Origin: an uncultured Collinsella sp.
GTDB lineage: Bacteria; Actinomycetota; Coriobacteriia; Coriobacteriales; Coriobacteriaceae
Reading direction: 5' to 3'
Assembly (NCBI GenBank): GCA_958405565.1
Contig: CATYEN010000006.1
Location: forward strand, 14,128-78,127
DNA: 64,000 nucleotides
The notes below the pieces were generated by a model. That model did no database searches. It saw only the letters and a program-made list of their open reading frames with translations, and was not told where the DNA came from. The translations under genes and the position numbers were made by a program. Below, piece after piece: positions 18,628 to 27,034 of the stretch (positions are counted from its first letter, which is position 1; each line of letters starts with the position of its first letter).

Positions 18628-19965
18628 ATGCTGTTTGATCAGGTGACGGTTATCGGTGGCGGTCTGGCGGGTTCGGAATGCGCGATCCAACTGGCAGACC
18701 GCGGGTTTGCCGTAAAGCTGTGCGAGATGCGCCCCCAGGTGAGCTCCCCGGCCCACCATACCGATCACCTGGCAGAGCTCGTCTGTTCCAATTCGTTTAA
18801 GTCGACCCGTCCGGATTCCGCGGCTGGTTTGCTGAAGGCCGAGCTTGAGCGCATGGGTTCAGTCCTGCTCGATTGCGCCCATCGCGCGGCTGTTCCCGCC
18901 GGTGGCGCCTTGGCAGTCGACCGCGTCAAGTTTTCCGAGCTTGTCGAGGCCGAAGTTGCCGCTCGTCCCAATATCGAGGTCGTGCACGGCGAGGTCACGC
19001 AGATTCCCGAAGGCCACGTGGTCATTGCCGCCGGCCCCCTGTGCTCGCCGGCGCTGAGCGAAGAGGTCATGAAGCTCGTCGGTGGCGACGCCCTTGCGTT
19101 CTTCGATGCCGCAGCGCCGATCGTCGATGCCTCCACGCTCGATATGGACGTGCTGTTCTCGCAGTCGCGCTACGAGGAGCAGGGGAGCGGCGACTATCTC
19201 AACGCTCCGCTCAACAAGGAAGAGTACGAGGCCTTTATCGAGGCGCTTACCACGGCCGACCGCGTGGTGCTCAAGGACTTTGAGGGCGGCGATCTGTTCC
19301 AGGCCTGCCAGCCTGCCGAGGAAGTTGCGCGCACCGGCAAGGACGCCATTCGCTTTGGCGCCATGAAGCCCGTCGGCCTCACCGACCCGCGAACCGGTCG
19401 TCGTCCCTGGGCGGCGATTCAGCTGCGTGCCGAGAACAAGGAGAAGACCGCCTATAACCTGGTGGGCTTCCAGACCAACCTGACCTTTGGCGAGCAGAAG
19501 CGCGTCTTCCATATGGTGCCGGGCCTGGAGAACGCTGAGTTCTTCCGCTACGGTGTCATGCACCGCAACACCTTTGTCGATGCCCCTCACGTGCTCGATG
19601 GCACCTTTGCCGTGCCCGGTACCGGCGTGCGCCTGGCCGGTCAGATCACCGGCACCGAGGGGTACATGGAAGCCGTGGCGACAGGTCTGCTCGCGGCGCT
19701 CAACACCTATGCCGAGGCTATCGGTGCCGCGGGCATCGAGTTGCCGCGCGTTGGCGCCCTGGGTGCGCTCGTGGGCTATGCGACCGATCCTGCCACCGTG
19801 GGCTATCAGCCTATGCATGTCAACTTTGGCCTGGTGCCGCCGCTCGAGGACGGTAAGCGCCGCAGCAAGCGCGACCGCTACCAGGCCTATGCGGACCGTG
19901 CGCTCGAGGCCCTTGATACCTATCTGGCCACTCGCCCCGATCTGTTTGGAGGCGACCGGTCATAG
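18628..19965 (+). CDS. trmFO: tRNA (uracil-54-C5)-methyltransferase TrmFO (folate/FAD)
   Basis: Makes ribothymidine at tRNA position 54 using methylenetetrahydrofolate and FAD. The GidA-like FAD fold opens with VIGGGLAGSECAIQLADRG; CEMRP, HHTDHLAELVCSNSFKS and the C-terminal GQITGTEGYMEAVATGLLAALN are TrmFO landmarks. 445 residues. ATG 18628 follows AGAAAGGTG with about 8 bases; TTG 18622 is less likely. Its stop lies inside the 5' end of xerC, so the two are translated in tight succession. Confidence 0.96.
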   Translation: MLFDQVTVIGGGLAGSECAIQLADRGFAVKLCEMRPQVSSPAHHTDHLAELVCSNSFKSTRPDSAAGLLKAELERMGSVLLDCAHRAAVPAGGALAVDRVKFSELVEAEVAARPNIEVVHGEVTQIPEGHVVIAAGPLCSPALSEEVMKLVGGDALAFFDAAAPIVDASTLDMDVLFSQSRYEEQGSGDYLNAPLNKEEYEAFIEALTTADRVVLKDFEGGDLFQACQPAEEVARTGKDAIRFGAMKPVGLTDPRTGRRPWAAIQLRAENKEKTAYNLVGFQTNLTFGEQKRVFHMVPGLENAEFFRYGVMHRNTFVDAPHVLDGTFAVPGTGVRLAGQITGTEGYMEAVATGLLAALNTYAEAIGAAGIELPRVGALGALVGYATDPATVGYQPMHVNFGLVPPLEDGKRRSKRDRYQAYADRALEALDTYLATRPDLFGGDRS

Positions 19966-20882
19966 CCTTTGACCTGTACGACACCGTCGACTCGTTTATC
20001 GCCTATATCTCACGTGTCGAGGGACTTTCTCCCAACACGGTGACGGCCTATGGTTCGAGGCTGGAGCGCTTTGCTGCCTGGTGCGAGCGCGAGGATATAG
20101 ATGCTTTCGCTGCCGACGTGCGCACCATTCGTCGCTATCTTGCCGAGCTTTCGCGTGAGCAGGTGGCTCCCCGAACGCTTGCGGCGCATCTGTCGGCTAT
20201 CCGATCGCTCTATCGATGGATGGCTGCCGAGGGGGTCGTGGAGGGCGATGTGGTCTCGGCAATTTCCTCGCCCAAGCTCCCGCGCGATCTACCCGGTGTG
20301 CTGACGACCCAACAGGTGGAGGCGCTGCTCAAGACGCCTGATACCTCAACACCCGCGGGACTGCGCGATGCGGCGATGCTCGAGCTGCTCTATGCCTCGG
20401 GCGCCCGTATCTCTGAGCTCGCAGCACTCAATGTGGAGTTCATTGCGTGGTCCGAACGCACGCTGCGCCTGTGGGGCAAGGGGAGCAAAGAACGTATCGT
20501 CCCTCTGTATCGTCGTGCGCTCGAGGCGACGCGTCTCTATATTGAGGAGGGGAGGCCGGAGTTGCTCGCTCAGGCAAAGCGTCGTGACCCCGTTACCGGG
20601 CCGCATCCGCTGCTTATATCGGCGCGCGGTAATCGCATGAGTGCCGCCATGCTCAGGCGGCGGTTTCATACGCTGGCGACGCTCGCCGGCATGCCTGCCG
20701 ACATCGCCCCGCATGCGATGCGCCATACCTTTGCGACCGACTTGCTCGAGGGCGGTGCGGACCTGCGCTCGGTTCAAGAGCTGCTGGGCCATGCGAGCCT
20801 GTCCACGACGCAGATCTACACGCATCTCACACCCGATCGGCTTAAGCGGGCTGTGGCTCAAGCCCATCCCCGCGGCGAATAG
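19962..20882 (+). CDS. xerC: Tyrosine recombinase XerC-like, unusual start codon
   Basis: Site-specific tyrosine recombinase in the XerC/CodV position after trmFO, expected to resolve chromosome dimers at dif. The catalytic set is complete: Arg in GARISEL, Lys in WGKGSKERIVPL, HxxR in HAMRHTFATDLL, His in LGHASLSTT and Tyr in QIYTHL. The SAM-like N-terminal domain (VDSFIAYISRVEGLSPNTVTAYGSRLERF) begins before any ATG, GTG or TTG: the frame is open from 19917, and the first such codon is GTG 20040, which would delete about 26 residues of it. ATA 19962, 9 bases after GGAGG and overlapping the trmFO stop, or CTG 19974 are candidate starts. About 306 residues matches the family. Confidence 0.9.
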   Translation: MAFDLYDTVDSFIAYISRVEGLSPNTVTAYGSRLERFAAWCEREDIDAFAADVRTIRRYLAELSREQVAPRTLAAHLSAIRSLYRWMAAEGVVEGDVVSAISSPKLPRDLPGVLTTQQVEALLKTPDTSTPAGLRDAAMLELLYASGARISELAALNVEFIAWSERTLRLWGKGSKERIVPLYRRALEATRLYIEEGRPELLAQAKRRDPVTGPHPLLISARGNRMSAAMLRRRFHTLATLAGMPADIAPHAMRHTFATDLLEGGADLRSVQELLGHASLSTTQIYTHLTPDRLKRAVAQAHPRGE

Positions 20883-20931
20883 TGGCTGGGACGTCCCGCG
20901 CCGCACTCAGGTGTGTGGTTTTGATTGCGGG

Positions 20932-20960
20932 TTGGCAGGAAGAAGCATTCCTGCTATCAT
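20932..20960 (+). promoter_or_regulatory. Strong sigma-A promoter for rpsB-tsf
   Basis: TTGGCA (20932-20937), a 17-bp spacer and TATCAT (20955-20960). The transcript should start near 20967, leaving a leader of about 135 nt before rpsB that could hold an S2 autoregulatory structure, which I could not identify. Confidence 0.7.
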
Positions 20961-21101
20961 TCATCGGGTTGCTTCACGGCAACATGTTTTTATCACACAC
21001 GCGCGGCTACTTCATACCGTGGTGCCCGGGCTTTGGTAGCACATGTCCGGGTTGGTTTTGGAGGATGACCCCGCGCGGAGGCAAACCACAGGAGGTTTAA
21101 C

Positions 21102-21830
21102 ATGGCTACCAAGATTAATATCCGCACCCTGCTCGAGGCCGGTTGCCACTTCGGTCACCAGACCCGTCGCTGGAACCCCAAGATGAAGCCGTTCATCTTC
21201 GGTGAGCGCAACGGCATCTACATCCTCGACCTCAAGCAGACCATCCTCGACGCCGACCAGGCCTACACTTTCGTCAAGAACGTCGCCAAGGGTGGCAATG
21301 TGCTGTTCGTCGGCACCAAGAAGCAGGCTCAGGAGGCCGTCAAGAACGCCGCTGAGCGCGCCAACATGCCTTATATCAACCAGCGTTGGCTCGGCGGTAT
21401 GCTGACCAACTTCGTCACCATCCGCTCCCGTATCAACCGCATGGAGGAGCTCGAGGCCATGGTCGAGGACGGTCGCATGGCAGTGCTCCCCAAGAAGGAG
21501 CAGGCTGTTCTCGGCAAGGAGCTCACCAAGCTCCAGACCAACCTCGGTGGTGCCCGCGACATGAAGGGTCTGCCCCAGGCTCTCTTCGTCATCGACACCA
21601 AGCGCGAGGAGAACGCCATCAAGGAGGCTCAGCGCCTGAACATCCCCGTCGTCGCTCTGATCGACACCAACTCCGATCCCGACGAGGTCGAGTACGGCAT
21701 CCCCTGCAACGATGACGCTATCTCTGCTGTCACCCTTATGTGCGAGCTCATGGCTGACGCCTGCCTCGCTGGCTCCGGCAAGGAGCAGGTCTCCGAGGCC
21801 GAGATGGCCGCTGAGCCCAAGGCCGAGTAA
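21102..21830 (+). CDS. rpsB: 30S ribosomal protein S2
   Basis: Late-assembling small-subunit protein. [35 protein letters not shown] and the later [20 protein letters not shown] are family signatures. 242 residues. ATG 21102 has AGGAGG in the right place. It is the first gene of rpsB-tsf, and its codon use is strongly biased, as for a highly expressed gene. Confidence 0.98.
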   Translation: MATKINIRTLLEAGCHFGHQTRRWNPKMKPFIFGERNGIYILDLKQTILDADQAYTFVKNVAKGGNVLFVGTKKQAQEAVKNAAERANMPYINQRWLGGMLTNFVTIRSRINRMEELEAMVEDGRMAVLPKKEQAVLGKELTKLQTNLGGARDMKGLPQALFVIDTKREENAIKEAQRLNIPVVALIDTNSDPDEVEYGIPCNDDAISAVTLMCELMADACLAGSGKEQVSEAEMAAEPKAE

Positions 21831-21875
21831 ATCAGTCTTAGTTAATTCTTTTTCATCTCTTTGAAAGGAACCACA

Positions 21876-22745
21876 ATGGCCCAGATTACCGCCGCTATGG
21901 TCAAGCAGCTCCGCGAGATGACCGACTCCCCGATGATGGAGTGCAAGAAGGCTCTCGTCGAGGCTGACGGCGACATGGACGCCGCTGTCGACGTTCTGCG
22001 TAAGAACGGCCTTGCCAAGGCTGCCAAGAAGGCTGGCCGTGAGACCAACGAGGGCGCTGTCGCCGCGTACGTCTCCGAGGATGGCAAGACCGGCGCTCTG
22101 CTCGAGCTCTCCTGCGAGACCGACTTCGTTGGCTCCAACGCCAAGTTCACCGGCTTTGCTTCCAAGGTCGCTGAGGTTGTCGCTACCACCGAGCCTGCTG
22201 ACGTCGACGCTCTGCTCGAGAAGCCGATGGGCGAGGAGACCGTTTCCTCCGAGCTCACCGAGATGATTCACATCATGGGCGAGAACATGAAGATCTCCCG
22301 CTTCGCTGCCCGCAAGGCCGAGAACGGCGCGCTCGCTTCTTACATCCACATGGGTGGTAAGATCGGCGTCCTCGTCGAGTTCGCCTTCGAGAAGGCCGAG
22401 ACCGCTCAGGCTGAGTCCTTCAAGACCTTCGCTCACGACGTTGCCCTTCAGGTTGCCGCCGTCGCACCGATTTGCGCCACCCGCGATCAGGTTCCGGCCG
22501 AGACCGTCGAGCACGAGAAGCAGATCTACATGGCCCAGGCTGCCGAGTCCGGCAAGCCCGAGGCTATCCAGGAGAAGATGGCTGTTGGTCGTCTGGAGAA
22601 GTTCTACAAGCAGTCCGTGCTCAACGAGCAGGAGTTCATCAAGGACAGCTCCCTCACCATCAAGAAGTACGCTGAGCAGGTCTCCAAGGAGCTCGGCGAC
22701 ACCATTACCGTCGTTGCCTTTGACCGTCTGGTCCGTGGCGAGTAA
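21876..22745 (+). CDS. tsf: Elongation factor Ts
   Basis: Exchanges GDP on EF-Tu. The N-terminal UBA-like module and the EF-Ts signature TDSPMMECKKALVEADGDMDAAVDVLRKNG are present, followed by LLELSCETDFVGSNAKF. 289 residues, normal for the long form with two core subdomains. ATG 21876 follows AAAGGAA; TTG 21861 in frame lacks one. A strong terminator lies 24 bp after the stop. Confidence 0.98.
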   Translation: MAQITAAMVKQLREMTDSPMMECKKALVEADGDMDAAVDVLRKNGLAKAAKKAGRETNEGAVAAYVSEDGKTGALLELSCETDFVGSNAKFTGFASKVAEVVATTEPADVDALLEKPMGEETVSSELTEMIHIMGENMKISRFAARKAENGALASYIHMGGKIGVLVEFAFEKAETAQAESFKTFAHDVALQVAAVAPICATRDQVPAETVEHEKQIYMAQAAESGKPEAIQEKMAVGRLEKFYKQSVLNEQEFIKDSSLTIKKYAEQVSKELGDTITVVAFDRLVRGE

Positions 22746-22768
22746 ATAAGCTCTTGTAGCTGGTAATG

Positions 22769-22803
22769 AGCAGGCTGTGGGTTTTACTCACAGCCTGCTT
22801 TTT
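22769..22803 (+). terminator. Rho-independent terminator after tsf
   Basis: AGCAGGCTGTG (22769-22779) pairs perfectly with CACAGCCTGCT (22789-22799), followed by TTTTT. A second small perfect hairpin, GGCTCT/AGAGCC at 22807-22822 with a tetraloop, follows at once. Confidence 0.92.
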
Positions 22804-22862
22804 CATGGCTCTTATCAGAGCCTTTGATATCATATTGAGAGTCTAATTAAAGGAGGATCGCT

Positions 22863-23585
22863 TTGTCCGACATCCGATATAAACGCGTGCTTCTTAAGCT
22901 TTCCGGCGAAGCACTGATGGGCGACGGCCAATATGGCATCGACCCCAAGGTTACCGACCATCTTGCCAAGCAGGTCAAGGAGCTGCTCGCCGTTGGCCAT
23001 GAGGTCGGCGTCGTTGTCGGCGGCGGCAACATTTTTCGCGGCATGGCCGGCGCTGCCGGTGGCATGGAGCGTGCTCAGGCCGACTACATGGGCATGCTGG
23101 CAACCGTTATGAACGCGCTCGCCCTGCAGGATGCCTTCGAGCATAACGATGTTCCCTGCCGCGTGATGAGCGCTATCCAGATGAACGAGATCTGCGAGCC
23201 CTATATTCGTCGCCGCGCTATCAACCATCTGTCCAAGGGCAACGTCGTCATCTTCGCTGCCGGTTCGGGCAATCCGTACTTTACGACCGACACCGCCGCG
23301 GCTCTTCGTGCGTGCGAGATCGGCGCCGAGATTCTGATTAAAGCCACCAAGGTTGACGGCATCTACGACAAGGATCCCGTCAAGTGCGCCGATGCCGTCC
23401 GTTTTGACAAGATTACCTATCACGAGGTTCTCGTCCGCGGTCTGCAGGTTATGGATTCCACGGCTACGGCACTGTGCCAGGATAACCGTATGCCGATTTT
23501 GGTCCTCAACATCGATGGCGAGGACACCGTCAAGCGCGCGCTTTCGGGTGAGCCCGTCGGCACGCTCGTCTATCAGGAGGATTAA
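22863..23585 (+). CDS. pyrH: UMP kinase
   Basis: Phosphorylates UMP to UDP. It is an amino-acid-kinase-fold enzyme: [14 protein letters not shown] at the N terminus, [12 protein letters not shown], and [17 protein letters not shown] are characteristic of bacterial UMP kinase. 240 residues. The start is TTG 22863 behind AAAGGAGG. It begins a long unit with frr, uppS, cdsA, dxr, rseP, ispG and proS, all closely spaced. Confidence 0.97.
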   Translation: MSDIRYKRVLLKLSGEALMGDGQYGIDPKVTDHLAKQVKELLAVGHEVGVVVGGGNIFRGMAGAAGGMERAQADYMGMLATVMNALALQDAFEHNDVPCRVMSAIQMNEICEPYIRRRAINHLSKGNVVIFAAGSGNPYFTTDTAAALRACEIGAEILIKATKVDGIYDKDPVKCADAVRFDKITYHEVLVRGLQVMDSTATALCQDNRMPILVLNIDGEDTVKRALSGEPVGTLVYQED

Positions 23586-23587
23586 GC

Positions 23588-24124
23588 ATGGCAGAGAACA
23601 TCACCGCCCACATGGACAAGTCGCTCGAGTCCCTCAAGCATAACTTCTCCAAGGTCCGTACCGGCCGCGCCAACGCCAACATTCTGTCCGACATCACCGT
23701 CGATTATTACGGTGTCCCCACGCCGGTCACGCAGGTTGCCGCCGTCAAGACCCCCGAGGCTCACATGCTGCTCATCGAGCCGTGGGACAAGGCGCTCATC
23801 AACGCTATCGTCAAGGCCATCGGCGCTTCTGATCTGGGCATTACCCCCAACTCCGATGGCACCGTCGTTCGTCTGCCGTTCCCGGCCCCCACTGAGGAGC
23901 GCCGTCGCGAACTCGTCAAGGAGTGCCGCGAGTACGCCGAGCAGGCCAAGGTGTCTATCCGTAACATCCGTCGCGACTTCAATAATAAGCTCGAGCGCGA
24001 TGAGGAGCTCACCGAGGACGATGTCCGTCGCGAGCAGGCCAAGGTCCAGAAGCACACCGATGAGTATGTCGCCAAGGTCGAGGAGCTTCTGAAGGAAAAA
24101 GAAGCCGAGGTCATGGAGATCTAA
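23588..24124 (+). CDS. frr: Ribosome recycling factor
   Basis: Splits post-termination ribosomes together with EF-G. KVRTGRANANILSDITVDYYGVPTPVTQVA and the helical C-terminal part RNIRRDFNNKLER are family signatures. 178 residues rather than about 185. ATG 23588 is 3 bp after pyrH and behind AGGAGG. Normal pyrH-frr pairing. Confidence 0.97.
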   Translation: MAENITAHMDKSLESLKHNFSKVRTGRANANILSDITVDYYGVPTPVTQVAAVKTPEAHMLLIEPWDKALINAIVKAIGASDLGITPNSDGTVVRLPFPAPTEERRRELVKECREYAEQAKVSIRNIRRDFNNKLERDEELTEDDVRREQAKVQKHTDEYVAKVEELLKEKEAEVMEI

Positions 24125-24125
24125 G

Positions 24126-24920
24126 GTGCAATACGACGAGCATAAACTGGTCGAGTACTTTGCCGACGCCCCTGCGGGCGTCGGTTTTTCCGACCTTGAC
24201 CTCAATAACATTCCGCACCATATCTCGTGCATCATGGACGGCAACGGTCGTTGGGCCACGTCGCGTGGTCTTGCACGCACCGAGGGCCACAAGGCGGGTA
24301 TCGTCTCCCTTCGCGAGATTATTACTGCCTGCGTGCGTCTGGGCGTCGACGTGCTTTCTGCCTATGCGTTTTCGACTGAAAACTGGAATCGCCCGCAGCA
24401 TGAGGTCAACGTCTTGATGCATCTGTTTGCCAAGACGTTTATCGACGAGCTGCCGCTTCTGAAGCGCGAAAACGTGCGCGTTGTCTTTTTGGGTGACATT
24501 TCCGCGCTGCCCAAGAAGACCCGCGACGTTTTTGAACGCGGTCTTGCCGAGTGCGCCGATCATACCGGTATGACGCTGGCGCTTGCCGTCAACTACGGCG
24601 CGCGTGCCGAGATTACCCGCGCTGTCCGTCAGATTGCACTCGACGCTGCCGCCGGCAAGATCGATCCTGCCGCAATTGATGACGACATGGTGGCTTCCCA
24701 CCTCTATACCGCCGGTCTTCCCGATCCTGAGCTTGTGATTCGCACCTCTGGTGAGCTGCGCCTTTCGAACTATCTGCTGTGGCAGGTGGCTTATTCCGAG
24801 TTCTACGTCACCGATACCTATTGGCCCGACTTTGATCGTTGGGGCCTTGTCGACGCCATTTTGGCCTATCAGGGCCGTGACCGTAGGTTTGGTGGACTGA
24901 GCAAGACCGAGGAGGCTTAA
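24126..24920 (+). CDS. uppS: Isoprenyl (undecaprenyl) diphosphate synthase
   Basis: Cis-prenyltransferase that builds the C55 lipid carrier for cell-wall synthesis. HISCIMDGNGRWATSRGL holds the catalytic Asp; AYAFSTENWNRP and the C-terminal RTSGELRLSNYLLWQVAYSEFY complete the active-site set. 264 residues. The GTG 24126 start nearly touches the frr stop and follows TAAG only, so translation probably depends on coupling. Located, as usual, before cdsA and dxr. Confidence 0.95.
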   Translation: MQYDEHKLVEYFADAPAGVGFSDLDLNNIPHHISCIMDGNGRWATSRGLARTEGHKAGIVSLREIITACVRLGVDVLSAYAFSTENWNRPQHEVNVLMHLFAKTFIDELPLLKRENVRVVFLGDISALPKKTRDVFERGLAECADHTGMTLALAVNYGARAEITRAVRQIALDAAAGKIDPAAIDDDMVASHLYTAGLPDPELVIRTSGELRLSNYLLWQVAYSEFYVTDTYWPDFDRWGLVDAILAYQGRDRRFGGLSKTEEA

Positions 24921-24922
24921 TC

Positions 24923-25822
24923 GTGTCCGATCGTCCCAAGGCATCTGCTCCCAAGACACCTGCGCGCAAAGCTGCCGCTGCGGGAGCGCCTGCTGCGAAG
25001 AGCGGCACCGGTTCGTGGCTGGCGGGCTTTATTACCCGTGCCGCCGCCGGTATCGTCTACGCCGTTGTCTTTATCCTGTGCCTGGTTTTGGGTATCGTGC
25101 CCACGGCCATCTTTGTTTCTGTCATGAGCGGTCTGTGCTGCTATGAGTTTTTCCGTATGACAAGGCTCGATGGCAAGATGGCTAACGAGCGCATGGGTAT
25201 CGCTGCCGCCGTACTCTTTCCGCTGTCGGCGTTGGGCGATTCGATGTTGCTGAATGCCCTGCTTTTTGCCCTGATGCTCGCTGTGGGCATTTGGTATGTC
25301 TGGTCGCCGCGTACCCGCATCTCTGATGTGGCCGTGACGCTCATGGGTCCCATCTACACTGGCTTTATGCTGTCGGCTATCGTGCTGCTGCGCGATGCCG
25401 TGCCCGGTTTTGCCGGTGCCCTGCTTTCAGTGGGCGTTTGCGCGTCCCTTTGGGTCTCCGATTCGTTTGCCTACATCGTGGGCAGCCGTATTGGCAAGCA
25501 CAAGATGGTTCCCAAGATCTCTCCCAAAAAGAGCTGGGAGGGGTTTGCCGGCGGCATCCTGGGCTCGGTTTTGATTTGGCTCATCCTGTGGGCGACGCAC
25601 TTCTACAAGCTCAGCCTGCCCTATGCGCTGCTGTGCGGCGTGGTCGTGTCCATTCTGGGCGTTATCGGCGACCTTATCGAGTCGCGCATCAAGCGCGGTG
25701 TGGGCGTCAAGGATTCCGGCAACCTTATCCCGGGCCACGGCGGCATGCTCGATCGTAGCGACTCGCTTATCTTCGGCTGCATCACCGCGCAGCTGTTGCT
25801 GATGATCGGAGGCGTGCTGTAA
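24923..25822 (+). CDS. cdsA: Phosphatidate cytidylyltransferase
   Basis: Makes CDP-diacylglycerol for phospholipid synthesis; integral membrane protein. About 30 Ala/Lys/Pro-rich residues at the N terminus precede several transmembrane helices from about residue 35 on. The C-terminal CdsA signature is visible around GVGVKDSGNLIPGHGGMLDRSDS. 299 residues. The start is GTG 24923, and the stop overlaps the dxr start codon. Confidence 0.94.
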   Translation: MSDRPKASAPKTPARKAAAAGAPAAKSGTGSWLAGFITRAAAGIVYAVVFILCLVLGIVPTAIFVSVMSGLCCYEFFRMTRLDGKMANERMGIAAAVLFPLSALGDSMLLNALLFALMLAVGIWYVWSPRTRISDVAVTLMGPIYTGFMLSAIVLLRDAVPGFAGALLSVGVCASLWVSDSFAYIVGSRIGKHKMVPKISPKKSWEGFAGGILGSVLIWLILWATHFYKLSLPYALLCGVVVSILGVIGDLIESRIKRGVGVKDSGNLIPGHGGMLDRSDSLIFGCITAQLLLMIGGVL

Positions 25823-27009
25823 TGTCCTTCCAGACGACGTATGGCCCCGATGGACGCCTTCGCGTTGCCATCCTGGGCTGTACGGGCTCTATCGGCACCC
25901 AGGCGCTCGATGTGTGCCGCCAGCATGCCGATCGCCTGCAGGTGACGGCGCTGTCCGTTAACTCCAGTACCTCCGAGCTCGTTGCCGCTGCCCGCGAGTT
26001 CTCGGTTCCGGCGGTTGCCGTGGCCGATGTCGCTCATGGCGATGACGCCGTGCTGCAGGAGTTGCCCGAGGGAACGAAGCTCGGCGTTGGCGCGCAGGCG
26101 GTTTGCGAGCTCGCGCGTCGCGACGATGTCGACTGCGTGCTCGTCGCTATTGTGGGTGCCGCCGGTCTCGAGGCGAGCCATGCGGCCTTGACCTCAAATA
26201 AGCGCCTTGCCCTTGCCAACAAGGAGTCTCTCGTCGTCGGTGGCGACTTGCTTATGCCGTTGGCGCAACCGGGCCAGCTTATTCCAGTTGACTCTGAGCA
26301 CTCCGCCATCTACCAGTGCTATCTGGGGGAGAACCCACGCGAGGCTCATTGTATTTGGCTCACCTGCTCGGGCGGTCCGTTCTTTGGCCGCACGCGCGGC
26401 GAGCTCGACCGCGTGACGCGTGCCGATGCCCTCGCACATCCCACGTGGGCCATGGGTGCCAAGATCACCATCGACTCCGCCACCCTCATGAACAAGGGCC
26501 TGGAGCGCATTGAGGCCATGCATCTGTTCAACTGTGACCTCGATTTCATTAACGTGGTCGTGCAGCGTCAGTCCAAGATTCACTCTATGGTCGAGTTCGC
26601 CGACGGCTCTGTGATGGCGCATCTCGGTGCTTCCGACATGCGTATTCCCATCCAGTTCGCGTTCTCGTATCCCGAGCGTTGGGATACCCCGGCGCCTCGT
26701 ATCGATTTTCGTGAGCTGGGACAGCTCACGTTTGATGCTGCCGACATGGATACCTTCCGCTGTCTGGCACTGGCCGAGCGTGCCGGCAAGACGGGTGGCA
26801 CCATGCCGTGCGTGCTCAATGCCGCCAACGAGGTCGCCGTCGATGCCTTCCTGCACGACGACTGCAGCTTTACCGATATCGATCGCATTGTGGAATCCTG
26901 CATGGATGCCCACGATATGCAGGCGGTCGATTCGTTTGAGCAGCTTCACGACATCGATGCGTGGGCGCGTGAAAAAGCTGCGCAGGTGCTCGCCGCAACC
27001 CGTTCCTAA
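25822..27009 (+). CDS. dxr: 1-deoxy-D-xylulose 5-phosphate reductoisomerase
   Basis: Second step of the MEP isoprenoid pathway. The NADPH motif AILGCTGSIGTQALDV, the metal and substrate region LIPVDSEHSAIYQCL, CSGGPFFGR, and MGAKITIDSATLMNKGLE are all characteristic. 395 residues. ATG 25822 overlaps the cdsA stop. With ispG two genes on, it shows that isoprenoids here come from the MEP pathway. Confidence 0.97.
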   Translation: MSFQTTYGPDGRLRVAILGCTGSIGTQALDVCRQHADRLQVTALSVNSSTSELVAAAREFSVPAVAVADVAHGDDAVLQELPEGTKLGVGAQAVCELARRDDVDCVLVAIVGAAGLEASHAALTSNKRLALANKESLVVGGDLLMPLAQPGQLIPVDSEHSAIYQCYLGENPREAHCIWLTCSGGPFFGRTRGELDRVTRADALAHPTWAMGAKITIDSATLMNKGLERIEAMHLFNCDLDFINVVVQRQSKIHSMVEFADGSVMAHLGASDMRIPIQFAFSYPERWDTPAPRIDFRELGQLTFDAADMDTFRCLALAERAGKTGGTMPCVLNAANEVAVDAFLHDDCSFTDIDRIVESCMDAHDMQAVDSFEQLHDIDAWAREKAAQVLAATRS

Positions 27010-27034
27010 CCCATAAGGATTGCTTTTTCGATTT

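Noticed and set aside
19941..19965. Programmed -1 frameshift fusing trmFO to xerC
   Set aside because: A -1 shift would enter the xerC frame and a GGAGG lies nearby, but there is no slippery heptamer, and coupled rare-codon initiation is simpler.
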